Source: Baylisascaris procyonis
Lineage: Eukaryota > Nematoda > Chromadorea > Rhabditida > Ascarididae
NCBI GenBank assembly: GCA_037389465.1
Contig: JAZARR010000231.1
Span: 2,728,001 to 2,792,000 of the forward strand
Direction: 5' to 3'
DNA: 64,000 bases
Shown piece after piece: positions 36,601-48,600 of this stretch; positions within the stretch are counted from its first letter, which is position 1; each line of letters opens with the position of its first letter. The notes under the pieces were generated by a model that was not told the origin of the DNA, searched no databases, and saw nothing but the letters and a program-made list of their open reading frames with translations. Position numbers and translations under genes: made by a program.

Positions 36601-39600
36601 GCTGATAAACACTTTTTTCAACAATCCCAGTCACCCAAAGCGCTTAGAGTTAATATGCACCAAAATATATACTCGAAAATTTATTTCTATGTTCGTATGT
36701 TCATACCTCGTGTTGGCTATTCTTCTTATACCGAAAAACTTTCCCTTACAAAATATTTCGACCGTATAAAGACGAAAATGATGATGCCCCACTCGTAAGG
36801 TTTTTTTTTATGCGCATTGTTTATGCGATTTGCATAGAGTCGAAAACAAGATTACCAATACATTGCAAAAACCAAAGACGTTTAAGCATTGTTGCAACTC
36901 GTAATACTACTTTGGCGCATGGTTTGTTTGTGTTTATACAGTTTTGTGCGTTGCATTGAAATAGACACTTTTTCTATGCATAGAACATGGCGAGGGGGGA
37001 GGAAGCAAAGAAAAGAGGTTCGCTAAAAAGAGTGAAAACTTTAAATTGCTTTGAAAAGTTCTCATAAAATAACATTTTTGAATTTTTTTTATAAAATTAA
37101 TGAATTCAATGAATGTTATGTGAAATTGCATAGTTTTCAAATCCACTCAAAAGATATATTATTGATGGATAGCCGCAAAAAACGATTTCTGTGCATTTAT
37201 GCAAAATCTAAATGCGAATATTTATTGTCGCTCAACCAATATGCAAAAATGCCGTCATACTTTCTCAAATGTTATCGCCGCGAAGAAAAAAAAATTGGAT
37301 TTGAAATCTTTTTGAAGGATCAGCGAAACGAATCAAAACGACTTATCTTCTCAGATTTGTTTAGGAAAATGATTTTCGATTTGGAAAATATATGGCTCTC
37401 ATATGAATAGTTCTCGAATATTTCATGAGAAATAAAAGCAATTTCAACTACATGTAACAACGATTAGCGTCATATGCTATCATCACATTCTTTAAATATT
37501 ATTAATATTTTTCTTTATACATATGTATATCAAATTTGAATTACGCTTACATTCATCCAAATTCTGGAAAATTTTATGACTTTCGTTGGGATTTTTGGCG
37601 AAAATTCATCTAAATTCATCTAAAAAAAAATTCTTTTTGGATCAACTCAGCAAAATTCAACGAAATTTTTCAGCCAATTTTTTCTATCTTGAGTTCTCAG
37701 ATGGAATTTGCAATTCGCAAGACATGTCTGGAAGTGCATCGAAGGTGTGGGGAGAGTTGTTTAGTATGCGGAATTTTCAGCTGTTTTAGTGCATGTTTAA
37801 CGTCTAACTGCAGCATACCTTTTAAACATCTAGAAATTTGCGGCTGATCCATTTGTTTTTGGGTGGAACTGAGAGGATATCACTTATTGGCCCTTTTTAC
37901 TTCATGATTCGGTTAATGCGCAAATGATCGAAAATATTCATTCATTCATTGATTTTTGACTGTGATAAGATTTGAATAACTGTGATGCACTGATAAGATT
38001 TAAACGATTGTAATGAAATCAAGTAGGTTTTATTCAGGTGAGAAGATAAGTTTAATCCGAAGTGACGCAAGCATGAACGATACCCATGCCAATACCGAAG
38101 AGACAATCGCCGAGGTTAGCAACTTTTTAAAACTTTCATCTTTTTTACTTCATATAAAAGAACTCAAACGTCGAAATGAAAGCGATTCTTGTCTAAGCCA
38201 ATTCTGAATGAACGTATAAACATTCCGGTGATTAATGCTATTTCGGATGTGCATATATGATTTGTTGTTTCATCTTGTCAGCACCCTATGAATGTATGTG
38301 ATTTGGCACATAATACATCGTTTATAGCGAATTATTCATCATGTATAAGAAAAGTGTGCGCTATCGAGCATTTATAGGACTATAGCCTCTCTACGGAGTC
38401 CAAATGTATAACTGCCCACCTTGGAGTTTCACTTTCATCTCGCAACAGAATCAGAAATTTAGCTTCTCTCATGTCCCTCTCTCCCTCCCCCCTTCCCCCC
38501 CTCCCATACACACACACATACACGCGCGAAAGGCACCATAGCAATGAAACTCCCTGCCTGGTTAGTAGATGCGTTTTGCTCTGCATTGTTTCTTACCCAG
38601 ACTCAAGCGCAGCAGCTCTATCTACAGCGAGAATCACAAAACGACTGACGCCAATGGTTAAAGTTTGCGGATAGATAAAGAAATGGAGAGATAGCACTTC
38701 AGCAACGAATGTTCAGTATAAAAAATGTATTTGATCGGTTAATTTTGCAATGACTAATGATGCAATGGGCATTCGTTTAATATCGAACGTTGAATCAAAC
38801 TCATAATCGTTTCCTTTATAAAGATTATTCATTTTTACAATCTGGCTATTTGTATGCTTAGAAAAGCAACGCTATTGCAGTATGAGAGGCGACAAATGAA
38901 GAAGATTGCTGCAGGTACGAATGCAGCCGTTGTTCTTATTGGTCACGTAAATGCACTCGATAAGCCAGTTAGTGCTCTTGTTCGACTCGATAAACCCAAG
39001 GTTAATGTTTCTTTTCTTTTTTTTTCATATACCCTTTAGCTTGATTAGACCATATCGCATGTCGTTTAGTTCGATTTGTTGTTTAGGTATTTCGCGATTA
39101 ATGCTTAGATCATTTCAGTAGACTAACTAAAATCACTATCTTTTATGAGGTTTGATGATTTCAGTAAGGATGATTGAGACACCCCGATATACGTTAGAAA
39201 ACTTCTATCTGAAATTTCAGGTGTTATATCCCGAAGTGCCGAATATACCTCTACCAGTGCATTTTGTCTTTGTACTTTTGAATCCACATGATCACTACAA
39301 CAATGAAACTATATCGATTGGAAGAACTATGGGCGCATTATTCTCCGATGAGGTTTCACAATTAATTTGTAAATTTTAGCATCAATAATATGTGAAGAAG
39401 ACGATAGCCACTTTGAGATTCGAATAATAAATGCAATAAGGAATATCAATTGAGAGTATCCAAACATAGATTAGCTATTTATATTGTCTAAAGAAAGTGG
39501 TAATGTCAGTGTTATTTGATGTCGTCTATTTCAATTCATTACAAAATTTATTGCTGAAATATGAGACCAATTGAATATCCTTATTAAATGAAAAAATGCA

Positions 39601-42600
39601 AGAGGGAGAGTAGGGTAAAATATGCATATTGCTTATGTCAACCGTTTACGCAGTATCTTTTCTCTTCTATTCAACTTGTCAACCTATTTCAACCAAATTA
39701 ACACTGCGATGATTTGCTTATATCGAGGAGAAAGTTTTAAATAAAAATATTCGAAAACTCCTCCATATTTCATGGTTAATTTGGATTATGAAAACATGAC
39801 GATGGGCAACAAAACAGCGAATTTGCAGATCTTCAGGAAAGTTGCCACATATTCATTGGAGCCATTCACGATCGCAGATGCGCTCGAAGAGTTCTTTGCC
39901 CAAGTGATTGCAATCCCTCCTGGCAATTGCAGCACAGAAACACGATGGGAGCCACATGAAACCTCTGAGCAGGTATATAATACATTGCATCGATTCAATA
40001 ATTTACTTCACCATGGTTAGGATAACACATCTCAATTTCGACTGAGCGCGTTAATTTTGTATCTTGCTTTGTGGATTGTGTTTTCCAATATGGCGATTGC
40101 TCGTCCTTTTACTGTTGACTGAAGTAGAAGGACGAGCATGATTTGGAAAAACTTTTAGAGATGAGTAGAGAAGGCAGGAAGGGAGTTACATGGCACAAAT
40201 AAGCCTCGCTTAGGAAACTGAACTGAACAAGGTTAAAAGAGAAAATCAAATCATTGGTGAATCGTTTGATACTTACTTCCAAGCTGGTGCAGCTATATCT
40301 TTCCTATCTCCAAATTTTTTCATCACGATATTTCTATCTTTGGCATTGAAATTTCTCATATTTTCTACTTAATCCGTTTCCAAAAAGAGACGGATTTTTG
40401 ATGAGGCAATAAAATTTATGCTGTGAAAGATCACATCCTTTCGAAATTTACTGTTATCTACGTTATGAATGCGGTCACTCTTTTAACATGTGTTTTAATT
40501 TCCTCGATGCTGTTACTTGAAGATTATCACATATAACATCCTATATATCTTTTTGACCTATTGCAGTATGATGTATCTTGATATACTATGAGCATTAGCA
40601 ATACCAATATGAACTAAAAACGTTCGTGCAGCGACTGTTGGCAGCAATTCAAGCAGAGAGTTTCAATATTATACAGCACAACTTTAAAGTTTACTTAGCG
40701 TTTTGAGCGCGTCCTACAAGCATTGTATGCTTTGATAAAAAGAGGCTATTAAATCTCGAATTACGCGGATTCCGCTCCCTCTCTCCTCTTCTACGTCCCA
40801 CAGGCCGATTCACTGCTTTCAGTGATACTCAAAAAGGTAAGCATGTATAGCCGATCTGAAATTATGCAACATAGAGGATAAAATTTTGCTTAGGAAGCTC
40901 GTTCTGTGGGGATGTTATACGCGTGTTACGATGATCCGTTCGATGAGGAGCCAGTGGAAGAGGAAAAAGTAACGCACAGTGATATCGTGCGAACAGGTCG
41001 TCTCTTCGGTGGCCTTTATGAAGATATCAGGTTAATTTCTAGTTATTTCATGCTTGTTTTTCAAATTTTTTCCGGGTTTTCTGAATTTCTCTCCGCTTTC
41101 GTTATGATTCGAAGGTGTGGAATATGTGATTGAATTGTAATAATAATTCAACTTTACTAAATTGAAATGTCTAAAATGCAACACTTACACATTGGTTTTC
41201 CATTAGTGCAATTGCTTAATACACCGTGTAATTTGTTAATAGATTCCAAATACCATCATTATTTCATGTCTTTCTTAGCACTGAGAACAAGTTTTATTAT
41301 AAGTACCTCATGCTTATCTATAACATTCTGGAGGTATCATCCGTTATGCTGAAAATTTTATGATACATAAATATGTAAAAAAAAATTCCCTCATTCGAAA
41401 AAGAATGGACATTTATTTCGTTTTATCTTTATTGTGAACCATTGCTAGAATGTGCAGAAAAAATATTCATTTATAAATGAACGATTATGACATGCAAAAA
41501 TTCACAGAGTTAAATAAATCTTTTCAGGCGCAAAGCACCATTTTTTATTTCTGACTTTACGGATTTCTTTCGTGGTCGATTAAGTCAATCATTGGCGGCT
41601 GCAATTTTTCTATTTTTTGCGAATGTCACTTCAATTATTACGTTTGGTGCTGTAATGGAACGTGCACTGCATCATCAAGTTGTATGTGTTTTTTTTTTCT
41701 TCTTTCATTTCCTCGCTAGAAAATTGCAAATAATCAAACAAGCGTATAATTTAATCTCCATTAAGACAAATATGTTGCGATAATCAATGATCTAATTCCT
41801 AATAAGGTGGAATAAGGTAATTGCACCTCAGCTGTCTGAGAGAAAATGCTTAAAGTTACGACATTAGCAATCGTTATGCGGTAAGAATTACTCTATTATG
41901 AATAAGATTGTGATGTCTGCACTGATTATCTCATTATATTTTTTCAATGATGTGATTGTGTTTACGGGTTCATAAACATTGATTTGCCGAAAAGAGGAAA
42001 GAGCAAATCATTAGGTCAGAGCACATCCACTCATTTTATCCAGGTAGATAGTATCCTATAAAATTCGACTATCTATTCTCTGCTTACTCGGATATTTGTT
42101 TTTAAAAATATCCGCTCTTACAAATTTTCGTGTACATTGTACGTAGACTGCGCAAATAATTGTTGACATATTAAAGAGTGGCGGAAGATTTTTTATAATT
42201 ATAGTTTTTATATACTTTTACACGCTGAATTTTTTATAATTAAGCATATTCTGTCTGCGCCATTAGATTCCACTTCCTCTTTACTTGGAAATTTCGATTA
42301 GATCACCATTCACAGCCCTACATATATAGTCGTTTTGTAGAGTGTTCCTTCATGTGTTCGTTTCAAAGAATGTTGCAAGATTGTTGTAAGCACTTCACTA
42401 GATTGAGTTGTTAAATATCATATCTTTACTATAATTCTTAAAAGCGTGTGATTTCGGGTTATTTCCTTTCCGCGCAGAGATGAACCAGCCGGTTGCCCAC
42501 AAATGACATCATCATAGCCTACTTGTATTTTAATTCCTTTGAACGTAACTCATTAGTCTTAAGTCAAATTTGAACCAACGAATCTTAATCATCGCTCTAT

Positions 42601-45600
42601 TATTTCTGAAATTAAAAATCTCCTCTGCTCAACTTTCTAACAGTTTCATTACAATATTTGGGCTCTTATATATTTAACGAAGCATTTATAGTGTCTTCTT
42701 TCCATATAGGCATCAATTGAATCAGCGATGACGTGTCGCGTTCCGCGCAACGAATTGGAATGATACATTAGAACAATTTTCAAGCGAAGAAGGAGAATTT
42801 CATTGGCTTCCCCATGGGGGTAGTGAGATGATGATAGGGGAACATTTGATTGAATGAGTAATAACTATGGCGATAATCCATCACGCTTGACTTGATCATT
42901 ATAGGCAGCAATAGAAAATATTCTTTGTGGTGGAATCAGTGGAGTTATTTTTGCCCTACTCTCTGGGCAACCTTTGAATATTCTCTCAGCAACTGGACCA
43001 ACTCTCGTTTTCGAGACGATTTTATTCGACTTTTGCATGTAAGCTTCTCTATATTATTTGCGCCTATTCTTTTCGGCCTCAAAGTCCAGGTTGACGTTTA
43101 GCGTTTTTTTTCTTTTCTAAGTAATGTAGATTAACAAAGAATAACGAGTCAACAATCACTTCTGAAAATCGATTTAAGCTCGTTTCATCGTTTCCTTTAA
43201 ATGTTCTTTTGCAATTCAAAATAGACTTATAATTATGTTCACAATATTCAATTTCATCGCATCTATTCTACTGCTTCACTTTGCTGCTAATTCCCGATTT
43301 TTGGTATTTTCCTGTAATCTTTCGGGATAGCTTATGGCGCTTCGATCGATAATTTCTTGAAAGTCATCTTTGGCATAACATTTCCGTCGAATCCATACTT
43401 CCAAAGTGCATAAATGCATACTGCTGTGTTTTCCATATTAATCAATTAATTCATATAGAAATTCACTGAAATTTTGTTACCACATATAATTAGTTTTTCA
43501 GAACAAATGGGTGGGAGTTTTTACCTTTTCGTTTTTGGGTTGGTATGTGGATTAGCGTCGTACTGGTGATATTGGTCGCAACGGATATGTCAGCATTAGT
43601 GGGCTTGATTACGAGGTGAGCTTTCTTCTATGCATAGAATTTTCAGCCACTTATTCCTTTCTGCTCATCATTTACACAAATATTAGACGATAAAAGGTAT
43701 AGTGCTTCACGGAGAGCATTGTGGAAAGCTTCTGCAACGAAATAAATATCTGTTTGTGCAATATGCATCGACCGGAACAAAGTTAACAAGACCTCGACTG
43801 AAAATCTAGTGTTCTTCCGAGGGGAGGAGAGGGGGGGGGAGCGATGGAGTTGAGGGACGTATGGGGCAACAAAGAACATGAGACGATTTGTAATTTCAGT
43901 ATTAAATTTTAATTTGTCTTAATTTCGCAATTAGTGCAATTTTTTGCATGAAACTGCACCTTACCAATTGCAATTAGTTCGGCTTTCGCTATTCCTTAAC
44001 TGACGCTCTTAAAGCCGATGAATTAGAAACATCCTTATAGTCCCCCGTCCAACTTTCAAATTCAGTCTGTTCTATAAGGAAATTGTTATCCACGCACGTA
44101 TATCTATATTCTTATTCATACTTATATTTGTATTTACATTTATATTTATGTATGCTAGAAGCGCTTTCCGCTGAGATGTTCTGAAGAACGGCAAAGAACA
44201 ATTCACTATGTTTCTATTTTCTTTTTGCATCTTCCAAATTATTATTATTATTATTATTATTATTATTTTTTTTTTTTTTTTTTTTTTTTTTTGCAAAACT
44301 ATCGGTAATTGATAATTTCCACACTTATCCAATGATTCATTTATAAATTTCTTCAGGTTTACCGAAGAAGCATTTGCGACGCTAATTTCAGTAGTCTTCA
44401 TTATACAATCGTTCGAGAAACTCGTCGAAATCAGTCACGATGCACCAATCATTGCTGATCCAAGAGTAATCCTTTCAAATGATTTATTAAAAAATATTTC
44501 CGGGCTAATAATTTTTAGCGCTCGTGTATTAATTTTCATAAATCCTCTCATTCACAATCTTCGTTCCAATTGAAATCATAATTGCAAAGCGTTGACGGAG
44601 AGGATAGGGGATCGTTTATTGGCTTCTAAATCTCCGACAATCTCTATTACAGGTAGTCTTTGAGTCGCCTTGTATATGCCACTTGAACGAAGTAATGGCC
44701 GATTCGAATGTAACGATACGTATGAAGCTTACCGACATTGGCGCCGAAGGTATCGAACCGTATACTCTGTATTTGCAACAAATCTAGCTTGGTTGCATTT
44801 ATTCAAATAATTTAGCTAATAAATATGTCATTTCAAGATGTTCTTTTTTTTAAAAAATATTTTGCAGAATGCGCACGTCGAGGTGGGGAAGCGATCGGTT
44901 TACAATGTCACTTCAAGCCTGACGTTTATATGCTCTCAATTCTTCTTACATTTGGCACATTTGCACTCACCTATGGCCTCACTATTTTCAGAAGAACTGC
45001 TTACTTCGGTTCAACAGTCAGTATTGATACCAAACTATATCTATTATATTTTCAATATTATATTTTTTTTTTCTGTAAAAAATGAACTGAAGCGAAGCAT
45101 AGCTAGATGAAAAATTTTGATGGTAAATCCCGAAATAAGTGCGTCAAGCCTAGGCTCTAGCCCAAGCCTTAACCCAAAGCCCAAACCGTAGCTTGAGCCT
45201 GAGCCCACATCTTAGGAAAAGCCCTAAGCCTTAGGCTTGAGCTTAAGGTTAAGCTCAGGTTTAGGCTTTAACTTAGGCTTAGGCTTAAATTCAGGCTTAG
45301 GCTTAAACCTTGTACTTAGGCTTAAACATAGGCTTAGGCTTGGGCTTAGGTTTAGGCTTGGCATTAGGCTTAAACTTAGGCTTAAGCTCAGACTGCACTT
45401 AGGCTTAAACTTAGCCTTTGGCTTAGGCCAGGCCCAGGCTTAAACTCAGGCGTAGGCCTAGGCTTAGGCTTAGTCTCAGCCTTGGGCTCACTCTTAGCTC
45501 TAGCCTTAGGCTCAGGCCTAGGATTATGCTCAACCTTGGGCTTAAACTTAGGCTGAGGCCAAGGTTTGAGCTCAGGCTTAAGCCTAGACTTCGGCTCATG

Positions 45601-48600
45601 TTAAACTTAGGCTTAAGCTTAGGCTTGCGCTGGATCTCAGGCTCACGCTTAGGCTTGGGCTAAGGCTTAGCCTTAGTTTTAGGCCTAGGCTTAAGCTTAG
45701 GCTTAGGCCCAGGGTTAGAGCCCAGGCTAATTCTTGCGCTTAGGTTGATGCCAATTCTTTTGCGGAGGCTTAGGCTTAAGCTTAGGCTTAGGCTTAGCCT
45801 TACGCTTAGGTTTGAACTTAGACTTAAGCTAAAACTTAGCTGGGGCTTAAACCTTTTACTTGAACTTAAGCATAGGCTTTGGGTTACGCATAGAGCTAGG
45901 CTTTGGCTTGAACTTACGCTTAAGCTTTAACCTTATACTTGGGCTTAAACATAGGATCGAGCTTAGGCTCACCCTTAGGCTTAAGCTTAGGCTTATTATC
46001 AGGCTTAAACTTAGGCTTAAACTTGAGCTTGAATTTAGGCTTAAACTTTGCTTAGGCTCAGGATTAGGCTTAGGCTTGGGCTTAGGCTTAGGCTTGAACT
46101 TAGGCTTGAACTTAGGCTTAGGCTTAGGCTCAGGCTTAGGCTTAGGCTTAGGCCTGGGATTGGGCTCAGGCTTGGGCTTAGGCTTAGCCTAAATCTTAGG
46201 CTTAGGCTTGGGCTTAGGCGTAAGCTTAGGCTTAGGCTTAGGCTTAGGCTTGGGCTTGGGCTTAGGCTTAGGCTTAGGCTTAGGCTCAGGCTTAGGCTTA
46301 GGCTTAGGCCTGGGATTGGGCTCAGGCTTGGGCTTAGGCTTAGCCTAAGGCTTAGGCTTAGGCTTGGGCTTAGGCGTAAGTTTAGGCTTAGGCTTAGGCT
46401 TAGGCTTAGGCTTAGGCTTGGCGTATTGCTCAGGCTAAGGCTTAGGCTTAGGCTTAGGCTTAAGCTTAGGCTTAGGCTTAGGCTTAGGCTTAGGCTTAGG
46501 CTTAGGCTTAGGCTTGGGCTTAGGCTTAGGCTTAGGCTTAGGCTTAGGCTTAGGCTTAGGCTTAGGCTTAGGCTTAGGCTTAGGCTTGGGCTTGGGCTTA
46601 GGCTTAGGCTTGGGCTTGGGCTTAGACTTAGGCTTAGGCTTAGGCTTAGGCTTAGGCTTAGGCTTAGGCTTAGGCTTAGGCTTGGGCTTAGGCTTAGGCT
46701 TAGGCTTAGGCTTAGGCTTAGGCTTAGGCTTAGGCTTAGGCTTAGGCTTAGGCTTAGGCTTGGGCTTGGGCTTAGGCTTAGGCTTGGGCTTGGGCTTAGA
46801 CTTAGGCTTAGGCTTAGGCTTAGGCTTAGGCTTAGGCTTAGGCTTAGGCTTAATCTCAGGCTTAGGCTCAGGCTTAGGCTTAGGCTTAGCCTAGGGCTTA
46901 GGCTTACGCCTAGGCTCAGGCTTAGGCTTGGGCTTAGGCTTAGGCTTGGGCTTAGCCTTGGGCTTAGGCTTAGGCTTAGGGCTTAGGCTTAGGCTTAGAC
47001 TTGTGCTTAGGCTTCGTCTTAGGCTTGCGCTTAGGCTTAGGCTTGGGCTTAGGCGTAAGTTTAGGCTTGGGCTTAGGCTTAGGCTTAGGCTTAGGCTTGG
47101 CCTATTGCTCAGGCCAAGGCTTAGGCTTAGGCTTACGCCTAGGCTCAGGCTTAGGCTTAGGCTTATGCCTAGGCTCAGGCTTAGGCTTGGGCTTGGGTTT
47201 AGGCTTGAGCTTAGGCTTGAACTTAGGCTTAGGCTTAGGCTTAGGCTTGGGCTTAATCTCAGGCTTAGGCTCAGGCTTAGGCTTAGGCTTTGCCTAGGGC
47301 TTAGGCTTAGGCTTAGGCTTAGGCTTACGCCTAGGCTCAGGCTTAGGCTTGGGCTTAGGCTTAGGCTTGAGCTTAGGCTTGAACTTAGGCTTAGGCTAAG
47401 CTTAGGCTTAGGCTTAGGCTCAGGCTTAGGCTTAGGCTTAGGCCTGGGATTGAGCTCAGGCTTGGGCTTAGGCTTAGCCTAAGGCTTAGGCTTAGGCTTG
47501 GGCCTAGGCGTAGGCTTAGGCTTGGGCTAAGCCTTGGGCTTAGGCTTAGGCTTAGGGCTTAGGCTTAGGCTTAGGCTTGGGATTAGGCTTCGTCTTAGCC
47601 TTGCGCTTAGGCTTAGGCTTGGGCTTAGGCTTAGGCTTAGGCTTAGGCTTAATCTCAGGCTTAGGCTCAGGCTTAGGCTTAGGCTTAGCCTAGGGCTTAG
47701 GCTTACGCCTAGGCTCAGGCTTAGGCTTGGGCTTAGGCTTCGTCTTAGGCTTGCGCTTAGGCTTAGGCTTGGGCTTAGGCGTAAGTTTAGGCTTGGGCTT
47801 AGGCTTAGGCTTAGGGCTTAGGCTTAGGCTTAGACTTGTGCTTAGGCTTCGTCTTAGGCTTGCGCTTAGGCTTAGGCTTGGGCTTAGGCGTAAGTTTAGG
47901 CTTGGGCTTAGGCTTAGGCTTAGGCTTAGGCTTGGCCTATTGCTCAGGCCAAGGCTTAGGCTTAGGCTTACGCCTAGGCTCAGGCTTAGGCTTAGGCTTA
48001 CGCCTAGGCTCAGGCTTAGGCTTGGGCTTGGGCTTAGGCTTGAGCTTAGGCTTGAACTTAGGCTTAGGCTTAGGCTTAGGCTTGGGCTTAATCTCAGGCT
48101 TAGGCTCAGGCTTAGGCTTAGGCTTTGCCTAGGGCTTAGGCTTAGGCTTAGGCTTAGGCTTACGCCTAGGCTCAGGCTTAGGCTTGGGCTTAGGCTTAGG
48201 CTTGAGCTTAGGCTTGAACTTAGGCTTAGGCTAAGCTTAGGCTTAGGCTTAGGCTCAGGCTTAGGCTTAGGCTTAGGCCTGGGATTGAGCTCAGGCTTGG
48301 GCTTAGGCTTAGCCTAAGGCTTAGGCTTAGGCTTGGGCTTAGGCGTAAGCTTAGGCTTGGGCTAAGCCTTGGGCTTAGGCTTAGGCTTAGGGCTTAGGCT
48401 TAGGCTTAGGCTTGGGATTAGGCTTCGTCTTAGCCTTGCGCTTAGGCTTAGGCTTGGGCTTAGCCCGACCCAAACCTAAGCATTCACAATAAAGCCTAAT
48501 TCTAATAGTCTTAAGCCTGGATATAGGGTAGGCCTGATCCTTAGGCTGGCCCTTAGCCTGAACCTAAATTCTTGGGCCTAAGCCTTAGCCTAGGCCCTAA

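Noticed and set aside
38861..38880. SLC4 exon 7 starting at the upstream GCTTAG acceptor
   Set aside because: With phase 0 from exon 6 that start meets a TGA within a few codons; TTGCAG at 38880 works.
45237..48317. Long open frames of Leu-Arg or Leu-Gly dipeptide repeats, up to 312 codons
   Set aside because: A hexamer array keeps one codon phase open by construction. The composition and exact overlap with TTAGGC repeats show these are artefacts, not genes.
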